The notes below the pieces were generated by a model. That model did no database searches. It was given only the letters and a program-made list of their open reading frames with translations, and was not told the DNA's origin. The position numbers and the translations under genes are program-made. From Hippasteria phrygiana (Eukaryota > Echinodermata > Asteroidea > Valvatida > Goniasteridae), in assembly GCA_037893225.1 (NCBI GenBank), contig JAZGUH010000402.1, positions 868,001 through 932,000 of the forward strand: a DNA stretch of 64,000 nt, given 5' to 3'. Of the stretch, positions 23,801 to 33,382 are shown piece by piece. Each line of letters begins with the position of its first letter. Within the stretch, counting starts at the first letter, position 1.

Positions 23801-25148
23801 ATACAACAGGGGGCATGCAAAAAAAATGCTGTTTGAACGGTCCATAATATCAATCGCCATACGTAAAACACTGGCGTGCTTTTACGTGCAATTTTTTATT
23901 TTACCGGTGTGGCATGCACTGAAAAACTTGATCGGCGAGTATCGAATATTTGAATATTCGGTCAAACCCAGTTTCGAATATTCGAATAGTAAATTATTTG
24001 AATAGTAAATTATTCGAATAGTAAATTGACCTTTGTTATTTGCCTGTACCGGTACAACACGGCGGCCATTGGTTGGGGACTTCAAGACACATTGTACCGT
24101 CCTTTTGTCAACGCCAAGCTCGGGCGACTACATACAATCAATACTTCTAGTTGTATAAAGCATAGCTTACTGCGCAGGCATGGATGGACCCTATGGCCAC
24201 ATTCATCCTTCCTAAGTACAAAAGCTTGGTTGGATTCGTCTGTAGTGGCCAAGTCTTACACACAAAAATATGTGAAAAACACTACTTGTTGAAAAAAGAT
24301 TAACCCTAACTTTCTCAAATCCTCCAAAATCGTCTTTGCCAAATAGAGGAATTTGGAGGATTGAGGGTCTTTGGAAGTTGACGGATAAAAATCAGAGGAT
24401 GTTTGCCTATGGAGGATCCAGGTCATCAGGCCCAATCTGGTGCTGGATGATTTCGTAGGATTGAGGTTACTGGGGTGTTTGTCCAAAACCCACTGGAGGA
24501 TTTTGCAGGATTCAGGCAGCGGTCCCCAGTAACAATTAACATTGGAGGATTTTGGAATTGGAGGATATTGGAGGATTCAGGTTACATGTAGGGAAAATAT
24601 TGTAGGGAATTAGGATTAATCAGAAATTCCGGCCCTGAAGCGTGGCTAGGAGTTGATTACTTGTGATTACTATTGATGTATTGAGATTTTGATGATTTCT
24701 TTAGGTGAAGAAGAGCTACAAATGCCGCTGTGGCAAGAGCTATAAGTCCTCACAGGGTCTCCGCCAGCATGTCAACATCCAGCATCCACCGACAACCCTC
24801 ACCCCGAATGCATCCCCCAAATCACAGCAACAGCAGACGGCAACAACTGCGACAGCAACCCCGGTTCTGGCAGCCAATCATTTGGGCTTGACATTGCAGA
24901 GCACCAGCCTCCTCTTGGAGCCCAGCAAAAGTACCACCGGGACCCTGGCTACAGGGAGCACCGCGGCAGTCGAGCCCAGCACACCGTTGACCCCTCTGAC
25001 CCCGACGACGCCCTCTGCAGGCTTCACGCTGGTCACGCTGCCCTCGCATCTGGACGCTGCCATGCTAGCCACACACAAGCTCGAAGGGACCGTGGTGTCC
25101 GTTCAGCAGATCCAGGCAGATGGTAGCACTCTGTCCATCATGAACTGA
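8781..25148 (+). CDS. JAZF1: JAZF1 zinc finger protein, five coding exons
   Basis: The gene joins 8781-8880, 12748-12820, 15155-15267, 21852-22075 and 24705-25148: 954 nt, 317 residues plus stop. All four introns have GT/AG borders and all phases agree. Zinc finger 1 uses C9, C14, H27 and H32. An acidic Ser/Asp stretch with SWTT follows. Finger 2 uses C142, C147, H160, H165, and finger 3 uses C177, C179, H192, H197. Sequences such as PVPGCKKRYKNVNGIKYHAK and KCRCGKSYK match my memory of vertebrate JAZF1 almost exactly. The known human protein has 243 residues; the extra length here is a Thr/Ser/Pro-rich C-terminal tail. In vertebrates JAZF1 is a nuclear cofactor of the NuA4/TIP60 complex and of the receptor NR2C2. 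The start at 8781 was chosen by alignment; an in-frame ATG at 8712 would add 23 residues. Confidence 0.95.
9166..9388. mobile_element. MITE with ATAAGCCAGTTCG ends, copy 1
   Basis: Inverted ends ATAAGCCAGTTCG / CGAACTGGCTTAT enclose 223 bp containing aggtcaaaggttatt and CGCG-rich blocks. Copy 2 lies at 43745-43963 in the opposite direction. The ends could imply a TA target, but this is not certain. Confidence 0.75.
9594..10087. mobile_element. TTAA MITE with AGGTAGTG ends, copy 1
   Basis: TTAA-AGGTAGTG on the left and CACTACCT-TTAA on the right form the piggyBac-type pattern of an exact TTAA duplication next to inverted ends. The inside includes ttaatagtagtctcaatcat and a palindromic central part. 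Full relatives lie at 25988-26434 (reverse) and 49530-50018; a fragment is near 37570-37800. Confidence 0.85.
10706..11315. mobile_element. hAT-type MITE, family TAGGGGTGT, copy 1
   Basis: The ends are TAGGGGTGT / ACACCCCTA, with an exact 8-bp duplication cacacgat at 10698-10705 and 11316-11323. Inside, blocks such as aaccgggtacc and gggtacccgg recur in inverted order. Copies 2-4 lie at 11662, 35973 and 53546. No transposase is encoded. Confidence 0.92.
11662..12262. mobile_element. hAT-type MITE, family TAGGGGTGT, copy 2 (inverted)
   Basis: It is the reverse-orientation copy, flanked by ataaattc (11654-11661) and ctaaattc (12263-12270), a duplication with one change. It lies only 350 bp from copy 1, so the two form a large inverted pair. 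Confidence 0.88.
12271..13716. other. JAZF1 intron sequence, no repeat recognised apart from exon 2
   Basis: Apart from exon 2 (12748-12820), only short chance frames are visible. Two overlapping - strand frames at 13400-13752 show no known domain. Confidence 0.45.
12748..12820 (+). CDS. JAZF1: JAZF1 coding exon 2
   Basis: The acceptor is TTTCAG and the donor GTGAGT. The 73 bp encode DTDPQFIKEQEGQQP then VALSYII. This matches the conserved linker (DTDP, QQP, VALSYI) after the first finger of JAZF1. It is too short to stand out as an open frame. Confidence 0.92.
13717..14161. mobile_element. MITE with TGTGACCCGCTCTGCA ends, copy 1
   Basis: Inverted ends of about 25 bp (TGTGACCCGCTCTGCA followed by aaaagggca; reverse complement at the right end with one change) enclose about 445 bp. 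A close copy lies at 37914-38356. Confidence 0.82.
14162..14430. repeat. Simple repeats of agtccatcac / gtagtccagtc
   Basis: Short direct and inverted repeats (ggatgtagtccagtc twice, caagtccatcacaag twice, and their complement near 14410-14460). A related piece with cacaagctattcaaatga is at 34015-34035. Confidence 0.55.
14780..14929. mobile_element. TTAA/CCCTAACCC-family MITE
   Basis: TTAACCTCAACCC and GGGTTAGGGTTAA bound a 150-bp unit whose inner arms (ctgccagacgca / tgcgtctggcag) are also inverted. It is the closest relative of the copy at 54464-54596. Confidence 0.85.
15155..15267 (+). CDS. JAZF1: JAZF1 coding exon 3
   Basis: The acceptor is ACTAACAG and the donor GTGCAG. It encodes FVTDAAK, corresponding to FMTDAAR of vertebrates, then a basic and Ser/Pro-rich linker with KKRPKPSLP. 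It is shorter than the matching vertebrate linker. Confidence 0.92.
15781..15977 (+). mobile_element. Probable non-LTR retrotransposon 3' end
   Basis: A GC-richer segment with a run of gggcagacccac is followed by AT-rich sequence and ends in an aatc microsatellite (15957-15975). Short tandem tails of this kind are usual at the 3' end of CR1-like LINEs. No reading frame remains. Confidence 0.45.
17520..18660 (+). repeat. Higher-order direct repeat with TGACGTCA and CACGTG motifs
   Basis: Blocks of about 160 bp starting at aaggcacttccggttt recur at 17655 and 17815 and, more diverged, near 18405. Each carries aagggtcacgtga and then an AT-rich tail. A second module, gagggcgctc then tatgacgtcac, appears near 17545 and 18290. 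TGACGTCA palindromes cluster at 18002-18025, 18150-18160, 18310-18320 and 18597-18615. The unit sits inside the 3.9 kb element. Confidence 0.75.
18802..18832 (+). repeat. Hairpin agcggttccgc / gcggaaccgct
   Basis: It has 11-bp perfect arms with a short loop. One arm occurs again at 17205-17215. It could be a Helitron-type terminal hairpin, but no clean CTRR end follows at the usual distance. Confidence 0.5.
19300..19500 (+). repeat. Repeat with gtcgaacgcggacgtcctat, copy 1
   Basis: The stretch 19330-19495 is repeated with few changes at 56280-56460 (ccaccgtcgaacgtggacgt, gacgtatgctgggaatcgcg). The long + frame crossing it (19158-19688, 176 codons) is repeat-derived, not a gene. Confidence 0.7.
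19996..20252 (-). mobile_element. tRNA-like SINE, copy 1
   Basis: On the - strand, 20093-20021 reads like a tRNA: an A-box-like tagctcagttggtagagc and a B-box ggttcgaatcc. The acceptor arms do not pair well (gggcaag against tcctgcc) and the anticodon loop lacks the usual T33, so it is tRNA-derived, not a tRNA gene. The unit extends about 160 bp on the other side. Related copies lie at 20310, 45126 and 57920. Confidence 0.8.
20310..20497 (-). mobile_element. tRNA-like SINE, copy 2 (shortened)
   Basis: It has the same orientation as copy 1 and lies 58 bp from it. It carries one T/C change in the B box (ggttcaaatcc) and lacks the last 65 bp of the outer part. Confidence 0.8.
20500..21850. other. 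JAZF1 intron 3 sequence, nothing recognised
   Basis: Unremarkable AT-rich intron. The 128-codon + frame at 20631-21017 shows no family resemblance and no conserved splice context. Confidence 0.45.
21852..22075 (+). CDS. JAZF1: JAZF1 coding exon 4 (zinc finger 2)
   Basis: The acceptor is TCAATAG and the donor GTTAGC. It encodes GSEYDEFDEFGSESDSDNSW, then the classical C2H2 finger in CPVPGCKKRYKNVNGIKYH. The acidic run and this finger are the best conserved part of the family. Confidence 0.95.
22528..23276. mobile_element. Repeat rich in tactcg with GTGTT ends
   Basis: The left edge AGTGTTTGAGTACTCG and right edge GACTCGACTCCAACACTG look like worn hAT-type inverted ends; the flanks show no clear duplication. 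The inside is mostly variants of gtactcggac, including the minisatellite at 23103-23224. Confidence 0.5.
23103..23224 (+). repeat. 11-bp minisatellite gtactcggctc
   Basis: About eleven almost perfect tandem copies. Because 11 is not a multiple of 3, each frame cycles through the same pseudo-peptide, which explains the long frames on both strands here. Confidence 0.92.
23547..24025. mobile_element. Repeat rich in cgaatattcg
   Basis: It starts tagggctgtcccgaatattcg and ends in repeated gaatagtaaatt. Many nested palindromes aatatt are present. A related piece starts near 55027. The ends are too worn to name the superfamily. Confidence 0.5.
24300..24619. mobile_element. TTAA/CCCTAACCC-family MITE
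   Basis: TTAACCCTAAC (24300) and TAGGATTAA (24619) bound inverted blocks of aatcctccaaaatc and its complement. It sits 86 bp before JAZF1 exon 5. Confidence 0.82.
24705..25148 (+). CDS. JAZF1: JAZF1 coding exon 5 (zinc finger 3 and tail)
   Basis: The acceptor is TTCTTTAG; the exon opens in phase 0 with VKKSYKCRCGKSYKSSQGLR. The third finger has an unusually short C-x-C, as in other JAZF1 proteins. About 120 residues rich in Thr, Ser, Pro and Gln follow, ending at TGA 25146-25148. Human JAZF1 ends soon after this finger, so the tail is the main difference. Confidence 0.92.
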   Translation: MKKSYKCRCGKSYKSSQGLRQHVNIQHPPTTLTPNASPKSQQQQTATTATATPVLAANHLGLTLQSTSLLLEPSKSTTGTLATGSTAAVEPSTPLTPLTPTTPSAGFTLVTLPSHLDAAMLATHKLEGTVVSVQQIQADGSTLSIMN

Positions 25149-25987
25149 GTACAAGGTATAAAAGCGGTCACCGTCATAAACTGCTTGTTGGGCTGGAGTT
25201 CTCAATGGGTAAGGCTTGCAGTTTACTGAATCGCTATAGTGATGTTGTAAGTTCCATTGCATTGAATCATTTCCAGTGTATCTCTAAATATATGGCTACT
25301 ACATGTATATATACAAATACCATGGGCAAGGGGGCTTGGGATTAAATTATTGAAATGTACAGGGACCAGCAGCCAATTTCTCTGTACTTTATGCTTTCAG
25401 ACTTACAGGTACAATGCATGTGTAGGAAGTGTTAGCAGGTTTTATTCACCTACATTCTTATGCCATGAAAGTGATACCTGGGCTACTTTTACACCTTTGT
25501 GCAAAGCACCCGGCACTTTACCCATTTTACCAAATTTCGTGCGCTGGCTGTAGATCAGGTCAAGCAATTTAACAGTATGCGTATTGTCAGTGACGTGTGT
25601 TGAGTGCCATTCTAAAGGCTATGGGATCTAGTGCATTAATATAAAATATACTATTTATTGACAGAGAAACTGTTTTGTATTATAACTTTAAGAGATGAAG
25701 TATATATTTGCCAGTCTTTGCCATTTTGTTGGTGATGAGAGACAACTGTTAAAAACAAGCTCCAGTTGATCATGGTGCAAGGATAGATACACAAAGAAGT
25801 GTATTATGTGGTAGTAGTGTTGTACGAGAATACGGAGCTTAAACTCAACATTAGGCATCAAACAAAATCTCGCAAAAACATGTACATGTACTTTTACTAA
25901 AATTTGTTTTTGCTTGACGGCATCCCTTCTCTTATGTAGTCTCATAAACTGCAGCAAGACTGCAATGGAAAGTTGTATCTGAAAGAT
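25149..25987 (+). other. Probable JAZF1 3' UTR and flank
   Basis: AT-rich sequence follows the stop. An ATTAAA at 25341-25346 is a weak possible polyadenylation signal; no AATAAA is seen close by. The true 3' end cannot be placed. Confidence 0.35.
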
Positions 25988-26434
25988 TTAAAGGTACATG
26001 TAGTATACAACATTTGCTTTTGCTGTAATTTTTTGAAATAGATGGATTTGGGGGTAGTATTTTATAGTGTGCTAGTAAATACTGTAACACTGGCCTGTTT
26101 AAAGTTTTGTGTGCATAGATGCTGGGAAAACAGAAACAAATTATGTTCTAGTAGTCTGGTTCCCTGACTGTACTTTAGACAAATCAGAGCAATTGATAGT
26201 GTCTGGGAATTATCAGGTCATCAGAGAACTAGACAATTTCCAACGATTGTCGGCTGACAATTGTTGGAAAACGATACCAATTTCCACTTTTCTTGAAAAC
26301 GACAGCACACCAGGTGCCACAATTTCACAGGATGCTTGAGACTGCTGTTTACTTAGTTTAGTACGGTATTTCATAATAATTCATTATTTTTTGTTTTTAT
26401 GTTTGCAAATGTTGTATACTAAATGTGCCTTTAA
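25988..26434. mobile_element. TTAA MITE with AGGTAGTG-like ends, copy 2 (inverted)
   Basis: TTAA is present at both ends (25988-25991, 26431-26434). Internal matches to copy 1 in reverse include ttccaacgattg and tgccacaatttcacaggat. Confidence 0.78.
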
Positions 26435-26542
26435 AGTTGTATAGTATCATGAACAACTTGAATCAATGTCAAATGCCATTTTCTGTATTATCAGAGTTAG
26501 GGTTAGGAGTCTGTCTCAAAGCTTGGAATGTTTTTGTTCCCT

Positions 26543-26849
26543 TTAAAGATGCTGTCTGTGCTCTTTCGAGTTTCACCACAAAAACGTTATTGTTTTTTAC
26601 ATCGTTTGTAGCAATAACAAAATTATTCCCTTTGAAAGAGACAAACGCAAAATCTGTTAAGTTATTTGCGGGCTTACAATAACTTGGTTCATGCAGGGTG
26701 ATCTTTTTGTGCTTTAGAAAGCAACCAAGAATAAAAACCAAAAAGGGAAAAAAAAGGAATTCTTTCTTTCTAATACAGGTAAAACATAGTTTGAAAATTC
26801 CTTGGACCAAAATTCAAATTGTTGAAGAGCACAGACAGCACATCTTTTA
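26543..26849. mobile_element. MITE with AGATGCTGTCTGTGCTCTT ends
   Basis: TTAA precedes AGATGCTGTCTGTGCTCTT and its inverted copy is followed by TTTA. That gives a 307-bp unit resembling the other TTAA elements, with one base changed in one flank. Confidence 0.7.
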
Positions 26850-26928
26850 CAAGTAAGTACTCCATTTTAGAACATGGCATGTTAAGTACTAGAATGTACC
26901 TGGAGCAGGCTGTTCTGAAGCGAGCATT

Positions 26929-27658
26929 AGTGTTGGGCTGGTTTTAGGAATTACCGAGTATTCACCTTTTTTTCCCAAAAACCTATTGACTGTTGTGGAG
27001 TACCAAAAATACCGTCAAAATCAATTTCCCATTTCGACGCTCCAGTGTTGAGGTCTCGGCTGTTTCCAGGTTTAGATTTTGAAGACTCGGTCTCGGGGTC
27101 TTGTGCCAAAAACTTATAAAAATAGAAAAATAAGCCATCATACGGGGGAAAATGCAGCCTCGAAACTCGTCACATATATGGTGCCCATGAGTTACGTGTT
27201 GCACAAGCGGACCCTTGTATACAGTAAAGCACACGCAATAACTTGCCCGATCCGCTCACACATTGCCGCGTCGCGTCGATCACAAAGTTAACAAAAATAG
27301 TTCACGGAAAGAACCAAAACCATGTCGGCACAGTCAGCCATTATTAAATTCGGGTTTTGAGATCGGTTAATAAGTTGACTCATCTTGGTGAAATTCGACC
27401 CCAGGAATCGGAAAATTACATGGTAGTATTTTACATGTACCAGTATATTTTTACTTTTTGCTATTTTTCCTCTTTTTTTCCCACGTACAGATGGCACGTA
27501 TATGTATGTTCACAGCAGTTGGACAGCATTAAAAATCACTGAAAATATAGAAAGTTGGCTTTGCAGTGTTCTATTATTTACAGTACTGATTTGTCTGAGG
27601 TCTTGGTCTTGATGGGGAGGTCTCGGTCTCAAACTTTGTGGTCTCGACTGCAACACTG
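26929..27658. mobile_element. Repeat with AGTGTTG / CAACACT ends
   Basis: Short inverted ends, plus repeated ggtctcggtct blocks at both sides. It may be a worn hAT-like element; no clear flanking duplication. Confidence 0.4.
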
Positions 27659-28019
27659 TTCAATACTGGGTAAATGATATTTTAGAAATTGATTCAGTCA
27701 TTTTAAAAAACATTGGCAGCCTTTTAATACATGCTGTGTATCCAAATACTAATTGGTCGGTCTGTTCAAATGGCTATGTAGCCCAAGGAATCTTTTGAAA
27801 TGTCTGGACAGTCGGACAGAATGTATTTAAAGCATACGGCTGTTTGTACATGCAGGCGTACATGTACATATGTATTTACAACAGTGCTATTTTCAATGAT
27901 GTAATCAACCACAGTAATACTGTTAACAGTAATACTGATCACTGTAATAAAACAATATTGAATACTAGAACAGCCCTTGTGAACATGCATACGCATTCCC
28001 ATATCAGAACTGCTGGCAT

Positions 28020-28235
28020 TACGTTCTTAGTGAGAATAGACCGATCCGGCCTGTCAATCAAACAGCGCGCATTGACCAATAGGATTACGACTTTTGGTTA
28101 GCAACAGTTGCTACAGGCGTGGTCCGCCATTAGCTCGGTCAAACTTTGTCACATGCGTTGTGAAAAGTGTACACAAACAAGTGTTTGGTGCGGCCGGGCA
28201 CCGTATTTTTTCAATAAAAGTGCGGCTGTAGCCTA
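28020..28235 (+). promoter_or_regulatory. Possible promoter of the THAP-like exon
   Basis: CCAAT-type words (tcaatcaaac near 28057, gaccaatagg at 28074) and raised CpG content stand out from the AT-rich neighbourhood and precede the ATG at 28291. No TATA box is seen. Confidence 0.35.
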
Positions 28236-28293
28236 CATTTCTTAAACTACCCCATTAAATATAATTAGATTTAATGGGGTAGTTTAAGAAATG
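28236..28293. repeat. Perfect 25-bp inverted repeat at a start codon
   Basis: The arms are 28236-28260 and 28269-28293, separated by 8 bp (ataattag), with no mismatch. The ATG of the THAP-like frame is the last three bases of the right arm, so the left arm begins with CAT. Confidence 0.9.
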
Positions 28294-28472
28294 GTAAAAA
28301 TATGCTGTCATGGCATATGTAAATCAGACACCAGGTACTCGGATCAGGACATCGTTTTATTCCCGTTTTCAAAACCGAAAACAAATTTGGAAAAATGTTT
28401 GAGATGGATTAAAAATCTGATGTCCGGATATGGAATTCTTTCCGACCAAGCAATGAAGCATGTCAAGCAACG
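28291..28472 (+). CDS. THAP-like zinc finger, first coding exon (partial)
   Basis: The frame opens MVKICCHGICKSDTRY, continues with LFPFSKPK and EKCLRWIKN, and reaches a good donor (CG then GTAACG) at 28473. The paired cysteines near the N terminus, the FPF.KPK stretch and the following Trp are the usual first half of a THAP (C2CH) DNA-binding domain. The second half (Cys-x2-His) should lie in a further exon, which I could not find. It may be a host gene starting here or a relic of a P-like transposon, which carries the same domain. Only the first half of the motif can be seen. Confidence 0.5.
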
Positions 28473-28479
28473 GTAACGT

Positions 28480-30487
28480 TTTAATTTCCCATGTAACGTT
28501 ATGAAGTTTACATACGAAAGTAAAACGATATCGTAATATTAAGCTCACTTTCTTGCCAAGAATAAGATACATGTGTAATTACACTCCTTAACTTTCGCCC
28601 GCTTGCTAATTTTGTCCCCGCCTGAAGAATTTAAATCCACCGCCTTTGGCAGAACACTGAGTCGTCGTCGACATTGTGCATGTATTTGTCCGGGTCGCCG
28701 CGCATTATACACGTAATGTTTGTGTACTTGAACGGTAAAGCTTGACCGAGGTAATGGCGTCGCCATGCCGTTGCTAAGGTGGGCGGGGCTTATGGTCAAA
28801 TCCGGATTGGTCTGTTGCGGGCATTTCCCAAGTGTCCGGATCTGAAAAACTGGTGTCCCTTATATTCCAAGTACTCCAAGTTTTCAGATGTTTCCTGAAA
28901 GGGGAAACCGTACTTAAATGCATACAGACCTGTTAAAAAAGTGCAGTATTACCCAAAATTATACAGAAAAAGAAATGGTAATTTTGAAGTAAGTTGTCAA
29001 ATTATACATGCAGAGAATAATAATAATGTAGCATTTTAGACTGCTGTGCTTGAAAATTAGCACACAAAAAAAAATAGTAAAATAAACCGTACATTGGTAT
29101 ATAAATATGCACTGAGTGATATACTTCACTTGTTGCCATAGTTGTATCATTGAGCTGTATCAGATTGATAGTGGCACAGATATGGCTGGAAAAAAAATTG
29201 TGTGATTTGAAATGGCCTCAGAAATTGTGATAATCTCTCTCAGGAATCAAAATAGAAGAAGAAAAAAAAAGACATTTATTGATAATGAATTACATTATTG
29301 TAGGCAATTAATGTCTGGGAGGAAAGGTGACGTGTAGATCATGCTTATTGTAACTTATTTAGTAGCGAGTTAGATTTAGTATTTATATAATATAATGCAA
29401 AATATTTTGACATATATAGGACCAAATGGAGGTAGGTAACTACCGTATCAGATATTTCAGTGGACTCGAAGCAATTCTGAAATGACTGAAATTGATGTCT
29501 GATCTTATAACGTGTAAAAAATAATCTGTAAAAGATTTGATTGTCTTACAATAGTTTTGCAATATTGCAGGGCTGATAAAGTATGACCGTCCGAGTGTTT
29601 TAAACTCAGAAACACAAGTGGATCATTCCATAAATTTAGGGTCCCGTCCCCGTTGCATCTGACATGTATAAGATTTTGCAATTCAGGACACATTCTTTTA
29701 ATGCCTTCTATCTCCAAGAGTGATTATGTAAAGCAAAGTACCTGCCAAACAAGTAAAAAAATAGTGTGAGGTCAATTTTAATGATACTTGATGGGAAATT
29801 ACACCGGTCAGGTGTAACGGGGACACCTAAATAAATATGTCACACTTTTGGACCCAAATGTATAGAATGACCCAAGTGTGAGGTGGCATTCATATGTGTA
29901 TGATTACCAATTGTAATGGCTTCTTTAATCTGATAGAATCAAATAAAGCCAATGTAAAAATATATATATATACATTTGAGGATACTTGTGCAATGGACTT
30001 CAACTTAAGCAATACAATTTGCAATTTTCTTTCTTCAAATATGTGTAATGGTGTATACAAACTATTTCCGAACCAAAAGAGCAGCAGATAAGGTTTTAGT
30101 TTGATTTGATTATTTTTATCCCACCAATATTTCTCCATCAATCCATTGATTCGGGGTATTGGTGATGAGTAGTTCCAAATATTTAATTAAGGTGGTATTT
30201 ATGGGAGGGATGAAAACATTTCACACTGAAAATGTACCATATTTTCTCCATTTGGGCATGCATACATGTAAATGTGGCTTTTTAGTATACATTGTGTTTC
30301 AAAAAAGTAAGAACTTTGAAGTGGCACTGTGGAAATTATCTTTTGAGTAATGCTGGTCCTAAAGAGAACTGGGGTTGTTAATCAACGTTTCGACCAGTGT
30401 GCCCTGGTCATCTTCAGGATATTTGTGCCACCATGATGACACTGCATAGTTCCTATGCAACTCCCACCATGCGCAGCTTAGGTTTTA
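28480..30487. other. Intergenic, nothing certain
   Basis: A - strand frame at 28545-28799 starts within CpG-rich sequence, and one of its inner ATGs opens MATPLPRSSF, but no family is recognised. The remainder is AT-rich without repeats I can define. Confidence 0.4.
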
Positions 30488-30679
30488 TTAACCCCTTGCC
30501 ACCGGTGGACACAAATACGTGCAGATTGAAATTGCCACCTGGCCGGTTGACGTCTATACACGCCAATGTTTGCATTTTCAATCCATTATTGTGTACGTTA
30601 TGCTTGGCTGCACAAGCCTCTTGTTTCCGTTTCACCTGGCTGCATTATTCGGCCTGGTGCCCCGCTGGCAAGGGGTTAA
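30488..30679. mobile_element. TTAA MITE with CCCCTTGCCACCGG ends
   Basis: TTAACCCCTTGCCACCGG on the left and GGCAAGGGGTTAA on the right, 192 bp with exact TTAA at both sides. Inside are tggccggttgacgtctata and gcttggctgcacaag. Related copies lie at 39371, 47580, 48037, 56859 and 57585; worn ones at 31296, 33383 and 34384. Confidence 0.88.
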
Positions 30680-31012
30680 ACAAGCCAGCGGTTTGACCAT
30701 GCACAGAATATATGCTCATCATGAAGTACTTGTTTTGTTTATCTATGGGTAGGGATTAACTTGTATTCATAAATACCTGAGACAGTTTACCCAGTCCTAT
30801 TGTTGAATTTTCCCGGTGTCACATGAAATTCATTTTAGGCTCCTAAGAAATCTATTATTACTGGTTGAACACACACTGTCCTAATTATGCAAGCGCAATA
30901 CTACCAATAAGTCTACAAATACACAGGAACTGCTGCGTTCTGCACCACATCGTGTCAATATATATTTTTAGCACTACTTGCATGAGGTACAAACCATTAA
31001 ATAGCTAAGGGG

Positions 31013-31220
31013 TGTTTTACAAAAACATGGTAACATTTTTTGACAAAATCATTGGAAATTTATAGTTTTCGGAGGTTTTTGCTGAATTATACAAAAAAGG
31101 TATTTTATGAATGGGAATAAATAATGTGCCGGGCCCGTTTTAAACAAGTACGGCTCGGGTCATTATCAGCGTACAGTCCCCAAGGTAGGTTTTTAAACCT
31201 ACTTGTTTATAACCAGTCCA
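31013..31220. mobile_element. Foldback MITE, copy 1 (partial)
   Basis: It shares tgaatgggaataaat, ccgttttaaacaagtacg and gggtcattatcagc with the better copy at 40080-40365. Confidence 0.6.
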
Positions 31221-31295
31221 GCACATGCATTCCCTTAATGTTTTGCAATGATCCCATGAATAACTGCACTAACATCTTATTTCTAAAGCAGGATG

Positions 31296-31435
31296 TTAAC
31301 CCCTTCTGCCTGGCTGTTATTAATGGAGTATGCCAATACAGGGTTTGTGCAGCCAAACATAACACATTTGATGGCCAGCTAGGTGGTCTTTTTTCAAACT
31401 GCGGCCATGGCCGTCATCTGTATTTAAGATGTTAA
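31296..31435. mobile_element. Worn TTAA MITE of the CCCCTTGCC family
   Basis: TTAACCCCTTCTGCC at the left and TTAA at 31432-31435 at the right. The inner part has tgtgcagccaaacataac as in the other copies. Confidence 0.65.
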
Positions 31436-31561
31436 AAACCTATCCTATTGAAGTTTCAGCTCTGTGGACACTGTTGAGAAAGCAGCAAAAGCCCATGCAT
31501 TGAACCCATACAAAACCTGTCCAATTGTTTGTGACAAGCTCAGCTCGACGCTGAATATGGC

Positions 31562-32054
31562 TTAAAGGGACACATTGCCTTCAAATGTCATGAAATTTTG
31601 TTGTTTGGAAATGTTCCTTATCTTTTATAAGAGTTGTTCATGCAAAAAAAAACACGTATAATGTGTTGTAATTAGTGAGTAGTGATTACAAAACCAAAAA
31701 TTGGCCTCTGAAACATAGACTTATTTCCAGTAGTAAATACCGTCTAAATAATGTGCAAAATACAATAGGCCTTAAAAACCTATCAGATGATGGCCAGGTA
31801 CCATTCTCTACCTCGCGACACATATCGGCAGTGCTGCGCGCTGTGCCATAGTTGGCCTAAATCAAAATGGATCAACAGAACGTACTTCAACCAGCTGCGA
31901 CTGGAAATACGACTGGTGAACACGGTCCGCCATTTGTCACGCAATTTGAAGGGATAGTTATGTGAATCTTTATATTCTACTTTTTAAGAAGCTTCCCAAC
32001 CATATTCAGTTTTATAGCCCAAATCGCAAAATCCCAAGCAATGTGTCCCTTTAA
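31562..32054. mobile_element. TTAA MITE with AGGGACACATTG ends
   Basis: TTAA-AGGGACACATTGCC on the left and CAATGTGTCCCT-TTAA on the right; 493 bp with no reading frame. It is a separate family from the other TTAA elements. Confidence 0.85.
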
Positions 32055-33382
32055 GATTCAAATATGCACTTAAAATCTGGGGCTAGGTCGAGTATTGCTA
32101 GTTTTCCTACTAGCGATAGTAGGCAAACTATTTCCAAAGATGCATCCATTACTCATGGGCATTGCCAGGATTTTTTCTAGAGGGGGGGGGGGGGGGGAAT
32201 TCCAAAATCCTTTCTCTGCCATATTCTCAATTTGGAATTTTTTTTCGAGGGTGGGTGGGGATTTGCACACCCCAGATGCACATTTTGTTAAATGTGCATT
32301 AAATTAACAGTAATATAACACCGTCTTTTTTTTTATTTCTTTTTCTTTAATTTCCGGGGAAAGGGGGGGGGAAGTTCCCCCTCGCTATGCCCATGCCAAT
32401 ATTGTTCATTTACACATTCTCTGGATATGTTTATTTTCTTCCAAATGACGACATGCGCCAGACAATAATTTTTGCTCCAGTCTTTACTCAGTTTTTTTTT
32501 TTTTCAATAATTTGCTAGGTAAGTTTCAGGCTAATTTTAAATGGTCCCGTGGCAGTATAATTAAAGCAAGATTTCCCCAGCTCTCAATTATTACTAGCAA
32601 ATGTACATGTAATTCATAATGTGTTTTTTTCCCACGTTTTGTAAAACTTTACCTTCATCTTTATTTCTAGCAATCTTGCACCCCTTTTAAAACACAAAAT
32701 GTACCCAACATTGTAAAAAAAAACAATTTGTATCAACATTTACTATAGGTTTTTGTCTAGTCTCAAAAAAGGCTTATAGAAATATAGGGTGCTTTTGAAA
32801 TACAAGAAAAAAAAATTTTATTCTGCATTGTCTTTTTGGTACTCGTGTTATTGTAAAATAGTTTAGTATATCATTTTGTATGCGTGTTTCTTGCCCATTA
32901 GTGAGGTCCAAGCTGTATGTACGATATAATTGTAAATAGTAACTTAAGATTAAATGTGAAAAATGAATCTAAATAATAATATATTAGTCATGTAATATTG
33001 TGTCACTTGTAATCTGTATAATGGATTTAGGACTGTAGACCTTTTCACGTGTCATCGGGACGGCAAAATGTAGTGATTCTAATGACAATTACTTTTTTTT
33101 CCTTTATGCTCAAAACAGTCTTAAACCAAGCTCAAACTCCCTGCCAAAATAAACCCACAATGAAGTACATCACATTTATAACCACTTCAGCAGGGCAGCT
33201 ATTTTTCAAAATGGATGACTTTCGAGACGCTAACTGATAGCAATCATAAGGGTACATGTATATGGAATGTTGCGGTGCATATTCAAAATCAACCTAAATG
33301 CTGCAAAAACTTCAATGCTCACTACACTTGCCTCTGTAAAGCCCGCTGACATAAATAATCATACATGAATCTGAGCACTGCT
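32055..33382. other. AT-rich intergenic stretch with G tract
   Basis: No gene found. It contains a poly-G run near 32181-32197 and long A/T runs. The part around 32880-33030 resembles 3' UTR sequence in composition only. Confidence 0.45.
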
